Assembly: GCF_003952185.1 (NCBI RefSeq)
Contig: NZ_RXFS01000006.1
Location: 124,001-188,000 of the forward strand
Length of the DNA stretch: 64,000 bases
Direction: 5' to 3'
Origin: Variovorax sp. 679
Lineage (GTDB): Bacteria; Pseudomonadota; Gammaproteobacteria; Burkholderiales; Burkholderiaceae_C
This document shows, one piece after another, positions 44,804 through 53,361 of this stretch; within the stretch, counting starts at the first letter, position 1, and every line of letters begins with the position of its first letter. The notes under the pieces were generated by a model, which ran no database searches, was not told the origin of the DNA, and saw nothing but the letters and a program-made list of their open reading frames with translations. A program made the position numbers and the translations under genes.

Positions 44804-45862
44804 CCACTCGTTGTTCGTATTCAGGCCTTGGCCCGGGAACTCGGATTCTCCCAAATCGGAATCGCGGGCGTCGATTTATCGAGCGCCGAGGCCGGTCTGA
44901 TGCAATGGCTGGCCCATGGGTTCCATGGCGAGATGCAATACATGGAAACGCACGGCACGCGCCGCGCACGGCCGGCCGAGCTGGTGCCGGGCACGGTGAG
45001 CGTGATCACCGCGCGCATGGACTACCTGCCGCGCAGCACCAGCCCCGAGTGGCAGACCGTCGAATTCGACCGCCTCAAGCGGCCGGGCGAGGCCATCGTC
45101 TCGGTCTATGCGCGGGGCCGCGACTATCACAAGGTGCTGCGCAACCGGCTCGCGAAGCTGGCCGAGCGCATCGCCGAGGAGGTCGGCCCCTTCGGCCACC
45201 GCGCCTTCACCGACTCGGCCCCGGTGCTCGAGGCCGAACTGGCTTCCCGCAGCGGCCAAGGCTGGCGCGGCAAGCACACGCTGGTGCTCGACCGCGACGC
45301 GGGCTCGATGTTCTTCCTGGGCGAGATCTACGTCGACATGGAACTACCGCCGAGCGAGCCTGTCACCGCGCATTGCGGCAGCTGCAGCGCCTGCATCGAC
45401 GTGTGCCCGACGCAGGCCATCATCGCGCCGAAGAGGCTGGATGCGCGGCGCTGCATCTCGTACCTCACCATCGAGCACGGCGGGCCCATTCCGATCGAGC
45501 TGCGCCCGCTGATGGCCAACCGCATCTACGGCTGCGACGACTGCCAGCTGATCTGCCCCTGGAACAAGTTCGCGAAGAAGAGCACGCTGCCCGACTTCGA
45601 CGCGCGGGAAGAGCTCACGGGGCGCACGCTGGCCGATCTCTTCGCGTGGACCGAGCAAGACTTTCTGCGCCGCACCGAAGGCAGCCCGATCCGTCGCATC
45701 GGGCATGAGCGCTGGCTGCGCAACGTCGCCGTGGCGCTGGGCAACGCGGCGAGGGCGGGAGAGGGCGGTGCGAAAGAGGCGCTGGCAACCCGTGCCGGAC
45801 ATCCGAGCGAACTGGTGCGCGAGCACGTCGCCTGGGGTCTCGCGCAAGAGGCCGCGAGCTGA
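44789..45862 (+). CDS. queG: Epoxyqueuosine reductase
   Basis: 357 residues from a GTG start; no ATG is available before conserved sequence. The last step of queuosine synthesis in tRNA. The cobalamin-binding N-terminal half includes GFHGEMQYMETHG and RPAELVPGTVSVI. Two 4Fe-4S motifs follow: CGSCSACIDVCP and CDDCQLICPWNKF. A HEAT-like C terminus completes it. TACAAT at 44777-44782 would start transcription at about 44789, so translation may be leaderless. It converges with the arsC-like gene (4-bp gap). Confidence 0.92.
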   Translation: MIVSHPLVVRIQALARELGFSQIGIAGVDLSSAEAGLMQWLAHGFHGEMQYMETHGTRRARPAELVPGTVSVITARMDYLPRSTSPEWQTVEFDRLKRPGEAIVSVYARGRDYHKVLRNRLAKLAERIAEEVGPFGHRAFTDSAPVLEAELASRSGQGWRGKHTLVLDRDAGSMFFLGEIYVDMELPPSEPVTAHCGSCSACIDVCPTQAIIAPKRLDARRCISYLTIEHGGPIPIELRPLMANRIYGCDDCQLICPWNKFAKKSTLPDFDAREELTGRTLADLFAWTEQDFLRRTEGSPIRRIGHERWLRNVAVALGNAARAGEGGAKEALATRAGHPSELVREHVAWGLAQEAAS

Positions 45863-45866
45863 GGCC

Positions 45867-46247
45867 TCAGGCCGGCAGGATCTCGCGCACGCGTTCCCAC
45901 GGCCGGCACATCAGCGTGCCGCGCGGCGACACCACGATGGGCCGCTGCAGCAGGATCGGGTGCTCGACGATGAAGTCGAAGAGCTGGTCGTCGGTCCATT
46001 TCGTGTCGGCCAGCTTCAGCTCTTCGTAAGGTGCCTCCTTGGTGCGCAGCAGTTCGCGCGCGCCCATGCCCATGGCCTTCGCAAGCTCGCGCAGCTTCTT
46101 CTTCGAGGGCGGTGTTTCAAGATAGAGAACGATCTCGGGCTCCACGCCGCTTTCGCGGATCAACGACAGCACGTTGCGCGAGGTGCTGCAGTTGGGCTTG
46201 TGGTAGATCGTCATCGGGTAGACGGTGGTCGGTGTGCGTGCAGTCAT
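45867..46247 (-). CDS. ArsC family reductase (arsenate reductase/Spx-like fold)
   Basis: 126 residues from this start; the alternative ATG at 46214 gives 115, nearer the family norm, and neither has a good Shine-Dalgarno. The thioredoxin-fold opening TIYHKPNCSTSRNVL holds the catalytic Cys. PILLQRPIVV and the later Arg in MCRPWERVREILP are conserved. It is a glutathione/glutaredoxin-type arsenate reductase by sequence. No arsB or arsR is near, so arsenic resistance is not shown. Confidence 0.83.
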   Translation of the reverse strand: MTARTPTTVYPMTIYHKPNCSTSRNVLSLIRESGVEPEIVLYLETPPSKKKLRELAKAMGMGARELLRTKEAPYEELKLADTKWTDDQLFDFIVEHPILLQRPIVVSPRGTLMCRPWERVREILPA

Positions 46248-46271
46248 GGTGTCGATGATAGGCAACAGGGT

Positions 46272-46955
46272 TCAGCTCCCGGAGCTGTTCGGTTCCGTCG
46301 TGAAAGGAAAGCGCGCCGCCCAGAATTCCGCCAGCCTCGGGTCTGCATCGACGCGTCGCACCACCCGCGTCATGCGGGGCGCCACGCGATAGAAGCGCCT
46401 GCGGCCCGGCGTCCAGCGCGACAGCACGGTCACGTACAGGTCGAGCATGCTGAGCTTCTCGCCGAGAAGGTAGGGCGCGGGCTCGTCGATCTGCGTGTCC
46501 ATCAGGTGCCAGCAATGCGCGATGCGTTCGGCGCTTCGTTCGAGCATCGCGGGCTGCGCGGCCGGGTCGGGCACGAGGCGCGAGGGCTCGTCGCGCACCC
46601 AGAGCAGCGAGTAGATGGCGGCAGGCAGGTAGACCATCCAGCGCAGGTAGCGCGAGCGCAGCGGGTCGTTGGGCGCGGGGCAGAGTCCGGCTTCGGGATA
46701 GCGGTCGCCGAGCCAGATCAGGATGGCCGCGCTCTCGGTCATCACCTCGCCAGAAGGCAGCACGAGCGCGGGCACCTGCCGCATCGGGTTGATGCCCGAC
46801 ACGCGCTCGCGCTCGGCTTCGCTTTCCCAGGTGGCGATGTCGACGGTCTCGACCTGCGCGCCGATCAGCGTCAGCGCGGCGTGTATGGGTGTTGCGCCCG
46901 AGCCGGGTGCGCCGTAGAGGGTGTAGCGGTCTTCGTGTGCGAATGTGGATGGCAT
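46272..46955 (-). CDS. Glutathione S-transferase family protein
   Basis: 227 residues. N-terminal thioredoxin-like domain YTLYGAPGSGATPIHAALTLIGAQVETVDI, then VPALVLPSGEVMTESAAILIWLGD with the glutathione-binding ESAAI segment. An all-helical C-terminal domain follows (YLLGEKLSMLDLYVTVLSRW). The substrate is unknown. It lies 40 bp downstream of ribH on the same strand and may be co-transcribed. Confidence 0.88.
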   Translation of the reverse strand: MPSTFAHEDRYTLYGAPGSGATPIHAALTLIGAQVETVDIATWESEAERERVSGINPMRQVPALVLPSGEVMTESAAILIWLGDRYPEAGLCPAPNDPLRSRYLRWMVYLPAAIYSLLWVRDEPSRLVPDPAAQPAMLERSAERIAHCWHLMDTQIDEPAPYLLGEKLSMLDLYVTVLSRWTPGRRRFYRVAPRMTRVVRRVDADPRLAEFWAARFPFTTEPNSSGS

Positions 46956-46995
46956 CCGCGCAGGTTACGCAGGCCGGCCCCCGTTGTCACGTAGG

Positions 46996-47508
46996 TCAGG
47001 TGGCCAGCAGCGCGTCGACTTTCTTCAGGGCTTCGAGCGTCTTGAAGCAGGCCTCTGCCACTTCCGTGCCCTTGATCGCGAAGTGGCGGTGGAAATACTT
47101 GCGGTGCTCCACATGCTCGTGGAAGTGATGCGGCGTGAGCACTGCCGAGAAGATCGGCACGTCGGTCTCCAGCTGCAGCGACATTAGCGTGCTGACCACC
47201 GTGTTCGCGACGAACTCGTGGCGGTAGATACCACCATCGACCACCAGCGCGCAGCCGATGATGGCCGCGTACTTGCCCGAGTTGGCGAGCCGCTTGGCGT
47301 GCAGCGGAATCTCGAAGGCGCCGGGCACGTCGAAGATGTCGATGAGATCGCGTGCCACGCCGAGGCGGTCCATCTCCTCGAGGAAGGCGTCGCGCGCCTG
47401 ATGGACGATGTCGGAATGCCACTGCGCCTCGACGAATGCGATGCGCGTGCCGCGTGGTGAACCCGACGCGGTGACGGCGGAAAGGGGAAGGTCGTTGATC
47501 TGACTCAT
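46996..47508 (-). CDS. ribH: 6,7-dimethyl-8-ribityllumazine synthase
   Basis: 170 residues. The penultimate step of riboflavin synthesis. Recognisable segments are FVEAQWHSDIVHQARDAF, VPGAFEIPLHAKRL, IIGCALVVDGGIYRHEFVA, and VLTPHHFHEHVEHRKYFHRHF. That last text, with several histidines in place of LTTDN-type sequence, resembles the type II (RibH2) enzymes of rhizobia and Brucella. AGAGG precedes the ATG. The FMN riboswitch 103 bp upstream shows feedback control by flavin. Confidence 0.9.
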   Translation of the reverse strand: MSQINDLPLSAVTASGSPRGTRIAFVEAQWHSDIVHQARDAFLEEMDRLGVARDLIDIFDVPGAFEIPLHAKRLANSGKYAAIIGCALVVDGGIYRHEFVANTVVSTLMSLQLETDVPIFSAVLTPHHFHEHVEHRKYFHRHFAIKGTEVAEACFKTLEALKKVDALLAT

Positions 47509-47610
47509 GGTGTGCCTCTTGAAAGCAGGTTTCCTGAATCAGGGCGCACGAAACCGCAAGGCCGCTCGCGCGCCAGCACAAAGCGAAGCGCGCGGGCAAG
47601 CCCGCATTTC

Positions 47611-47767
47611 GCGCTCTCTTTCATCCGGACTGTGACCGTCGGCTTCGGAATCGCACCGAAATCTGCTGACCCCGAAGCTCGTTGCAAGCTTCGGGCGCTC
47701 GCGGGCTTGTGCGGCCTTGCGACCGCCATCACCGCCGGTGGGGAGTTTCACCCCGCCCTGAGAACGC
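47611..47767 (-). promoter_or_regulatory. FMN riboswitch (RFN element)
   Basis: On the minus strand the element opens with TTCTCAGGGCGGGGTGAAA, continues through CCCCACCGGCGGTGATGG, and closes with GACGGTCACAGTCCGGATGA, all RFN hallmarks. The P1 helix pairs GCGTTCTC (47767-47760) with GAGAGCGC (47618-47611). A GCGGGCTTGCCCGC hairpin (47605-47592) and the ribH leader follow as expression platform. There is no U-run, so control is probably at translation start. Confidence 0.95.
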
Positions 47768-47867
47768 TTGCCGCCCGGCGAGCCGGACAGCGGGGCGATT
47801 CTAGGAGCCAGTCGGGGCGCGGGTCTGTCGCCCGCGCGCCAGACCTTCGACCCAGCGGGGATTTTCT

Positions 47868-50054
47868 TCAGAAGCGATACGCGGCCGCCGCAGTCACGGT
47901 ACGCCGCTGGCCGTAGAAGCAGTCGCCGCGCGCGAGGCAGGTGGTGAGCTGCACCTTGTCGGTCAGGTTGCCCACGTTGAGCGACAGGCGCAGCGGGCCG
48001 TTGTCCCACGCGAACATCGCGTCCAGCAGCGTCACCGAGGGCACGGGGTTGGCGTCCATGCCGTCCCACGACTTGCCCAGGTAGCGCACACCGCCGCCCA
48101 CCGAAAAGCCGGGCACGCCGCCGATCGAGAAGCGCCGCATCAGCCAGGCCGAGGCCGTGTGCTTCGGCACGCCCGAGATGCGCTTGCCCAGGTCGGTGCC
48201 GTTGCTGCGCGAGACGCGCGCGTCGGTGTAGGCGTACGAGGCGACCCAGTCCCACTCGCGCCCGATGCTGCCCTTGTATTCGAGCTCCAGCCCCTTCACG
48301 TGCACCTCGCCGAGCTGCACGCTGTTGAGCGGGTTGGTCGGGTCGGTGGTCTTGCGGTTGGTGTCGCGCAGGTCGTACACCGCGGCCATGAACGAGGTGC
48401 GCTGGCCTTCGGGCTCCCACTTCACGCCGGCTTCCCATTGCTTGCCGCGCTGCGGCTTGAAGGGCGTGTTGTTCACGTCGGCGCCGCCCAGCGGTAGGAA
48501 CGACTCGGCATAGCTCAGGTACGGCGCCCAGCCGCCGTCGGCCAGGTAGACCAGCCCGGCGCGCTTGGTGGTGGCCTTGTCGTCGACCGCCACGGCGGGG
48601 CGGCCCTCCGTGTCGGTGGTGGCCCTGTCGTGGCGCAGGCCCAGCAGGCCGATCCAGCGACCGTACTTGACCTGGTCCTGCACGTAGATGCCGGCCTGCT
48701 TCTGCAGCACCGCGGGCTGGCGCGTGAGGAACGCGGGCGGCGTGTAGTTGCCGTAGACCGGCGCGTACACGTCGAGCGCGCCCGCGCGGCCGCGGCCGGT
48801 GGACTGCGAGGTCTCGTTGCGCTGGAAGTCCGCGCCGACGAGCAGCGTGTGCTCCACCGCGCCGGTCTTGAAGTGCGCCTCGGCCTGGTTGTCGATCAGC
48901 AGCATCTTGCCGCCGTTGAGCTGGACGATCAGGTCGCGCTCGATGGTGCGCTGGTCTGCGTTGAACACCGGGCGTGCCGGGCGGCCGGTGAGCCGGTTGG
49001 CCGTGAAGCTGGTGTAGGAGGAGTTGTAGACCACCTTGCTCTCGGTCGAGCGCAGGTTCTGCCTGAAGGTCCAGGTGTCGTTCAGGCGGTGGCTGAACAG
49101 GTAGCCCAGCGAGGTGTTGCGCGTGTCGTAGCGGTCGAAGCCCGGTTCGCCCGTGAAGGTCGAGGTGGGGATCTGTCCGTAGAGCGACGGCAGCAGCGTG
49201 CCCTGCCAAGGGAAGAAGCCGATCATCGAGCCGCTCTTGTCCTTCTGGTAGAGCGCCTGCAGCGTGAGCGAGGTGTCGGCGTTCGGGCGCCAGGTGAGCG
49301 AGGGCGCGAGCACGATGCGGTCGTCGGGCACGTGGTCGACCTGCGTGCCGCTGTCGCGGTTGATGGCTACGAGGCGGTAGAGCCACTTGCCCTCGGCGTC
49401 GATGGGGCCGGTGAAATCGGCCGTGACCTGCTTGCGGTTGTTGTTGCCCAGTTGCACCTGCACTTCGCGCTGCAGCTCGGCCTGCGGACGCTTCGACACC
49501 AGGTTCAGCACGCCGCCGATGCCACCTTGCCCGTAGAGCACAGAAGAGGGCCCGCGCAGCAGTTCGACGCGCTCCAGCGTGTACGGATCGGGGCGGGTGG
49601 TGTTGTAAGTGCCGTAGCTGCGCTGCAGCCCGTCGAGGTACTGGATGGCGTCGCCGCCGCGCACCTTGAACGAGTCGACGCGGCTGTCGAAGTAGCTCGA
49701 CACCACGCCGGCCGTGTAGTTGGTGGTTTCGCGCAGCGTGAGCGCGCCCTGGGCTTCCATCTGGTCGCGCGTGACCACCGAGATGGCCTGTGGCGTTTCG
49801 ATCAGCGGCGTGTCGGTCTTGGTGGCGGAGCCGCCGCGCCTTGCGACGAAGCCCGTCACCGGGCCGGTCGCGGTTTCGCCCGGATCGCCCGATACGGTGA
49901 TGGTGGGCAGGGCCTTTCGGGTCTCCGCGGAATCGTCCTTTTCCTCGGCGTAAGCCGGTACGGCGGCGCTCAGCGCCACGGCGGTGGCCGCGAGCGTGGC
50001 GCGGCGGGTATGTGAAATGCGCCAAGCCGGGCGGCGATGCTTCTTCGATGTCAT
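47868..50054 (-). CDS. TonB-dependent siderophore receptor
   Basis: 728 residues. The signal peptide ends ...VPAYA (about 36). A TonB-box-like LPTITVSG (49-56) and a plug domain follow: TPQAISVVTRDQM, FDSRVDSFKVRGGD, LERVELLRGPSSVLYGQGGIGGVLNLVSK. The rest is a 22-strand barrel ending in aromatic YRF. It imports a ferric siderophore at the outer membrane. AGGAGA precedes the ATG at 50054. No siderophore synthesis or FecIR-type regulators are adjacent. It lies 100 bp upstream of the riboswitch on the same strand. Confidence 0.92.
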   Translation of the reverse strand: MTSKKHRRPAWRISHTRRATLAATAVALSAAVPAYAEEKDDSAETRKALPTITVSGDPGETATGPVTGFVARRGGSATKTDTPLIETPQAISVVTRDQMEAQGALTLRETTNYTAGVVSSYFDSRVDSFKVRGGDAIQYLDGLQRSYGTYNTTRPDPYTLERVELLRGPSSVLYGQGGIGGVLNLVSKRPQAELQREVQVQLGNNNRKQVTADFTGPIDAEGKWLYRLVAINRDSGTQVDHVPDDRIVLAPSLTWRPNADTSLTLQALYQKDKSGSMIGFFPWQGTLLPSLYGQIPTSTFTGEPGFDRYDTRNTSLGYLFSHRLNDTWTFRQNLRSTESKVVYNSSYTSFTANRLTGRPARPVFNADQRTIERDLIVQLNGGKMLLIDNQAEAHFKTGAVEHTLLVGADFQRNETSQSTGRGRAGALDVYAPVYGNYTPPAFLTRQPAVLQKQAGIYVQDQVKYGRWIGLLGLRHDRATTDTEGRPAVAVDDKATTKRAGLVYLADGGWAPYLSYAESFLPLGGADVNNTPFKPQRGKQWEAGVKWEPEGQRTSFMAAVYDLRDTNRKTTDPTNPLNSVQLGEVHVKGLELEYKGSIGREWDWVASYAYTDARVSRSNGTDLGKRISGVPKHTASAWLMRRFSIGGVPGFSVGGGVRYLGKSWDGMDANPVPSVTLLDAMFAWDNGPLRLSLNVGNLTDKVQLTTCLARGDCFYGQRRTVTAAAAYRF

Positions 50055-50322
50055 GTGCAGCTTCTCCTGTGTCCTGCGTTTGAGGGGAGTGGCTGCGGCA
50101 AGCGCCCGGTGCGGGCGTGCCATGGCTTCTCTGATCCGTTTCGGTTCGATCCGGACGAGCGCAACCGGCAGCTCGCTTCGGGCTGGCGGCCGATGGTCTT
50201 TATGGGTTCTTGTTGCGTCGTCGCGGGCAGCCGTTGCGGCTGCGGTCTTCGTTCCTTCGAAGACGGCTTGCGCGCCCGTTGCGGGCGGCTGGCTGAGCGG
50301 CGCGATTATAGGAAGAAAGGCA
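50055..50322 (-). promoter_or_regulatory. Long structured leader of the TonB receptor gene
   Basis: A perfect TATAAT (50310-50305, minus strand) suggests transcription starts near 50298, leaving a leader of about 245 nt. Several perfect short hairpins follow in series: GCCCG-CAA-CGGGC, GTCTTCG-6 nt-CGAAGAC, GCAGCCG-CAA-CGGCTGC, and later CGCCCG-GTG-CGGGCG. The -35 region is weak. I do not recognise a known riboswitch class. Confidence 0.5.
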
Positions 50323-51414
50323 TCAGCGTCCGGCGAGGAACTGCGTCATGCGCTGCAGTTCGTCGTCGAGCGCCGCGCGGAAGGTCGCATCGCGCGGCTT
50401 CTTGCCGGCATACCCGAAGGCTGGCTGCAGCCTGCCCTCGGGCGCGCTCACGTTCGCCCAGCCGATCACGCGGTCGTGCCACAGCATTGGCAGCGCGTAG
50501 TAGCCGAACTGGCGCTTGGGCGCGGGCGTGTAGGCCTCGAACTTGTAGGTCCAGTCCCAGAGCAGTTCGAAGCGGCGGCGGTCCCACACCACCGGGTCGA
50601 AGGGCGCGAGCAGGCGCACTTCGTCGTCGGGCGCATGGCGGCGCGAGGCCGGGTTCTCGTCGGCGGGCCAGTACCAGGTCGTGCCGTCGATGCTGCAGCT
50701 TGCAAGCTCTTCACGCGCGATGCGCAGCGCCGCCTGCGTCTGCGCTGCGAGATGCGGTGCACCGTAGCCGAGCAGGCGCACGAGGTAGGTGAGGCTCGAG
50801 GCCGGCAGCGGCGCGTACTTGCGCACCACCAGCTCGATCAATGCCGCCGCGCGGCGAGCGCGGCCGGCGGGGCTGTCGTCGGCCGGCTCGTGCGTCACCG
50901 CCTCGTAGACGCGCGTGCCGCTGTCGCGCCGCACCACGCGCAGCATGCCGCGGTAGTGCATCTCGTCGAGCAGGTGCGTGGTCGCGTTGCTGGAGCCGCC
51001 CCAGTAGTTCTTGATGCGGCCGTGCGCGAAGTGCTGCTCCACCTGGCGCGGGTGCACCGGTCCATGCTCCTGCACGTAGGCGAGCACGTCGGCCGCCTTG
51101 CGCCGCGTGTCGGCGTCCCATGCGCGCTTGGCCTCGCGCGGATGCATCAGCGCCAGATGCTCGCGCGGCAGGAAGCCGTAGTTGACGAGGCAGTCTTCCT
51201 CGACAGCAAGGCGGGTGTAGCGGCTTTCGAGATCGCCCGCGCGGTAGTCCTTCACGCGGTGGCGCAGCGTCAGGTCTTGCGCGCGAGCAGGGGCGCGGAT
51301 GGGGTCGGCCTGCACGAAGCCGAGCTGGCGGATCGCCGCGGGCAACGTCGTGGGCTTGAAGAGGGTGCGCGCCACTGCGTAGCGGCGCAGGTCGTCGAGG
51401 GTCGGGGCTGGCAT
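50323..51414 (-). CDS. YcaQ/AlkZ-like winged-helix DNA glycosylase family protein
   Basis: 363 residues of the HTH_42 family, made of tandem winged helices. The presumed catalytic QxD-type motif lies in LGFVQADPIRAPARAQD. LESRYTRLAVEEDCLVNY and LLAPFDPVVWDRRRFELLWDW are conserved. Relatives unhook interstrand crosslinks or remove alkylated bases. It is transcribed in the same direction as the TonB gene, without evident coupling. Confidence 0.85.
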   Translation of the reverse strand: MPAPTLDDLRRYAVARTLFKPTTLPAAIRQLGFVQADPIRAPARAQDLTLRHRVKDYRAGDLESRYTRLAVEEDCLVNYGFLPREHLALMHPREAKRAWDADTRRKAADVLAYVQEHGPVHPRQVEQHFAHGRIKNYWGGSSNATTHLLDEMHYRGMLRVVRRDSGTRVYEAVTHEPADDSPAGRARRAAALIELVVRKYAPLPASSLTYLVRLLGYGAPHLAAQTQAALRIAREELASCSIDGTTWYWPADENPASRRHAPDDEVRLLAPFDPVVWDRRRFELLWDWTYKFEAYTPAPKRQFGYYALPMLWHDRVIGWANVSAPEGRLQPAFGYAGKKPRDATFRAALDDELQRMTQFLAGR

Positions 51415-51496
51415 CAGCGGATTGCAGCACAGGCGGCGGACTTTCGCTTTGCTGCGTGGTGCGTTGGGCGTCGGGCTCTGTTGTCGTTCAGGGCGC

Positions 51497-51590
51497 GCTC
51501 ACGCCGACGGGGTGCCTTGCTCCGCGAATGTCCTCCGCCCTTCGGGCTCCCCCTTTACTTCGCTGCGCAAGGCGCCCCATCGGCGTGAGC
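51497..51590 (+). repeat. Large stem-loop repeat element, left copy
   Basis: A 24-nt arm (51497-51520, GCTCACGCCGACGGGG...) pairs with 51567-51590 with only two mismatches around a 46-nt loop. The loop itself contains a GCCC-TTC-GGGC hairpin. Text in and before the loop (TTCAGGGCG, CGCGAATGTCC, TACTTCGCTGC-like) recurs in the opposite orientation at 58377-58480. It looks like a dispersed intergenic or MITE-like repeat. Confidence 0.75.
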
Positions 51591-51823
51591 GTTCAGCGCT
51601 GCTGCGGAAGCTGTATTTGTTGGCAGTCTTCGCGACTTCGTGCTGTAGCAGCGGCTGCTTTGCCGGGTTCTTCTCTAGAGTGAATGCCCCTGTCACTCAA
51701 CACCCCACCAAGGGGAGCAGAAAGGCGCCACCCACCCAACTCAACCCGATGTTCGAAGGCTGCTTGCCTCGCGGCAGGTTGTCGGTGCGAAAGCAGCGAT
51801 GCAGATGCGAGGTATCAAAAGGC

Positions 51824-51856
51824 GACGGCCAGGGTGTTACTAGCACCCCAGCCGTC
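51824..51856 (+). promoter_or_regulatory. Hairpin in the leader of the 89-residue gene
   Basis: GACGGC (51824-51829) and GGGTG pair with CACCC and GCCGTC (51851-51856) across a two-base internal bulge and the loop TTACTAG. It ends 41 nt before the ATG at 51898. It could act as a leader or RNA-stability element. Confidence 0.6.
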
Positions 51857-51897
51857 TAACCAAGTTCGTGCAACAACCTTGGAAGGAACGCACAAAA

Positions 51898-52167
51898 ATG
51901 GCTACCAAGACTATAGCCCGGCCGACTACGCCGGTAGCTTCCGCAGAAACCGCCCAAGACCCGGCGGATCTTCTTGAAAACACACTCTCTCAGCTTGAAG
52001 CGTTACTGTGGGTTTGCCACGGGGAAGACATCGAATGGTGCAGCGGTGATGGGCCTCGACGACTGGACAACCTGCTTTGGCTTGCGGCGGAACTGGCGCG
52101 CAAGGCTGGAGAGCTGTTTCAGATGAGCGAGAAGGCGCGATGTGGGGCGCCTGAGACTGGCGGTTAG
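51898..52167 (+). CDS. Small hypothetical protein
   Basis: 89 residues, starting MATKTIARPTTPVASAE with GGAAGGA upstream. The rest is mostly helical: DLLENTLSQLEALLWVCHGED, then LDNLLWLAAELARKAGELFQM. No signal peptide. I do not recognise a named family with certainty. Its organisation (small helical protein behind a strong leader hairpin) resembles DUF3077-type genes of pseudomonads, but that is only an analogy. The first gene of the island. Confidence 0.7.
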   Translation: MATKTIARPTTPVASAETAQDPADLLENTLSQLEALLWVCHGEDIEWCSGDGPRRLDNLLWLAAELARKAGELFQMSEKARCGAPETGG

Positions 52168-52435
52168 CGGCCGGTCCGCGGGCTGCGGATTTCGCGGCCC
52201 GCCTGAGGCCTTCGTGGTGAAGGGAATTCGGGGCGATTGAAGTTTGCGGGGTAGGGTTCGATGGCCGCTATGTGGTCCGAGCTGATTGGCGACGGACAAG
52301 GCGAGCATCTGCTTTGCAGCGATTGCCGAAGTCCCAGGGCCTCGTGCGAATAGATACTATCGGGCAACAGGAGGCGTTCGACCGTGTCGCGGAATTCGTA
52401 AGGAAGCGGACGTTTGCGGCGAGGAAAAGGCAACG

Positions 52436-52909
52436 ATGTTTGAGTATCGAGTCACCAAGTACGACCCAGCCGTCCGACTGAGTGGAGGAACCTACAACGA
52501 GTGGACCTCCTTCAGCGACGTTGGTGCCACCTTCGACGGAACAGTTCTAACCCGAGCGACGTACGAAAAGGTCGAGACGGCGTACATCTCCGTCGCCATG
52601 GCATTCCTTCGAGAAGCGAACGTCGGTTCCCTGGCAGTTCGAGGGCTGGAGTACCGAAAGAAAGGGAAGCGGCCCTACCCGGAAGGCGCTTGCCTCACGG
52701 TGATGGATGTCGGGACAATCATGACCGAAGTGCTCCGCGAGGAGTTCTGGTGCAGGCTTGAGGGCGATAGAGGGTTCATCCACTTTGGGTGGGACTACTA
52801 CATGTACATAGGGGTCGCATCAGCGTGTCCTGAAGCGCAAGAGCTGGCGATGAAGGTTGGCCTGTTCGTTGAGGAAATGCGTTCGCCCTATCACGCTGAC
52901 GTCGAATAG
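52436..52909 (+). CDS. Hypothetical cytoplasmic protein (possible immunity-like)
   Basis: 157 residues from the ATG at 52436, with GAGGAAAAGG upstream. The text MFEYRVTKYDPAVR, EWTSFSDVG, LREEFWCRLEG and FIHFGWDYYMYIGV shows a compact alpha/beta protein rich in aromatic residues. No catalytic motif is seen. Such single-domain acidic proteins in arrays often turn out to be toxin-immunity or orphan accessory proteins, but nothing here proves it. Upstream 52168-52435 holds no gene. Confidence 0.75.
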   Translation: MFEYRVTKYDPAVRLSGGTYNEWTSFSDVGATFDGTVLTRATYEKVETAYISVAMAFLREANVGSLAVRGLEYRKKGKRPYPEGACLTVMDVGTIMTEVLREEFWCRLEGDRGFIHFGWDYYMYIGVASACPEAQELAMKVGLFVEEMRSPYHADVE

Positions 52910-53018
52910 ACGGAAAGTGGACAAGGCCGGGGTGGGGGCGCCGAGCGCAGCGGGGCGTCAGCTTGCGCGTAAACGCAGGTGGTACGGTTCGGCCAGAAGC
53001 AGACATCTCGCCAAGACC

Positions 53019-53258
53019 ATGAACATGAAGCAAACACGTCTAACCTGGCTTGTGAGTATGGGATACGCCTTGATTGTCCTAGGCATTCTTCTGCTGTTGC
53101 CGCTTGGCGATCTTCTGCCAGTCAATCTGCTTGGCGGTGCGCATCATTACTACCGCGTGGTCCCGACCGAGCACAGCTGGCTCATGGAAGCATTGTTGAT
53201 TGGACTCGGTATGCTGTTGGTATTAGTTTGCCGAGCGCTGCGCGACAAAGGCCAGTGA
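53019..53258 (+). CDS. Small two-helix membrane protein
   Basis: 79 residues from MNMKQTRLTW. Two hydrophobic segments are clear: LVSMGYALIVLGILLLLPLG (about 10-30) and LMEALLIGLGMLLVLVCRAL (about 55-74), separated by a polar loop with HHYYRV. Function unknown. Flanked on both sides by the CGGCCA motif. Confidence 0.65.
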   Translation: MNMKQTRLTWLVSMGYALIVLGILLLLPLGDLLPVNLLGGAHHYYRVVPTEHSWLMEALLIGLGMLLVLVCRALRDKGQ

Positions 53259-53361
53259 TGACTAGGACAGGATCCGGCCACAACCTGACACTCACCGGTG
53301 CTACAGAATGCGACCGTGAGCGAGCATCCGATCCGGTCCTGCCTATCAACGATTTAGCACG

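Larger units (their letters stand above)
51415..51897. other. Gene-free left edge of the small-gene island
   Basis: 483 bp without a supported gene. It holds the large inverted-repeat element (51497-51590) and the leader hairpin of the first island gene (51824-51856). Between them, codon structure is lost and base composition shifts toward that of the island. Confidence 0.6.

Noticed and set aside
47539..50025. Open frame of 828 codons overlapping the TonB receptor and riboswitch
   Set aside because: It is a different frame of the same strand over the receptor, and runs through the FMN riboswitch. The translation is Arg/Ala/His-rich and unlike any protein.
50055..50322. Cobalamin or other known riboswitch before the TonB receptor
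   Set aside because: A GCCACT sequence is present, but the remaining conserved cobalamin-box elements are absent.
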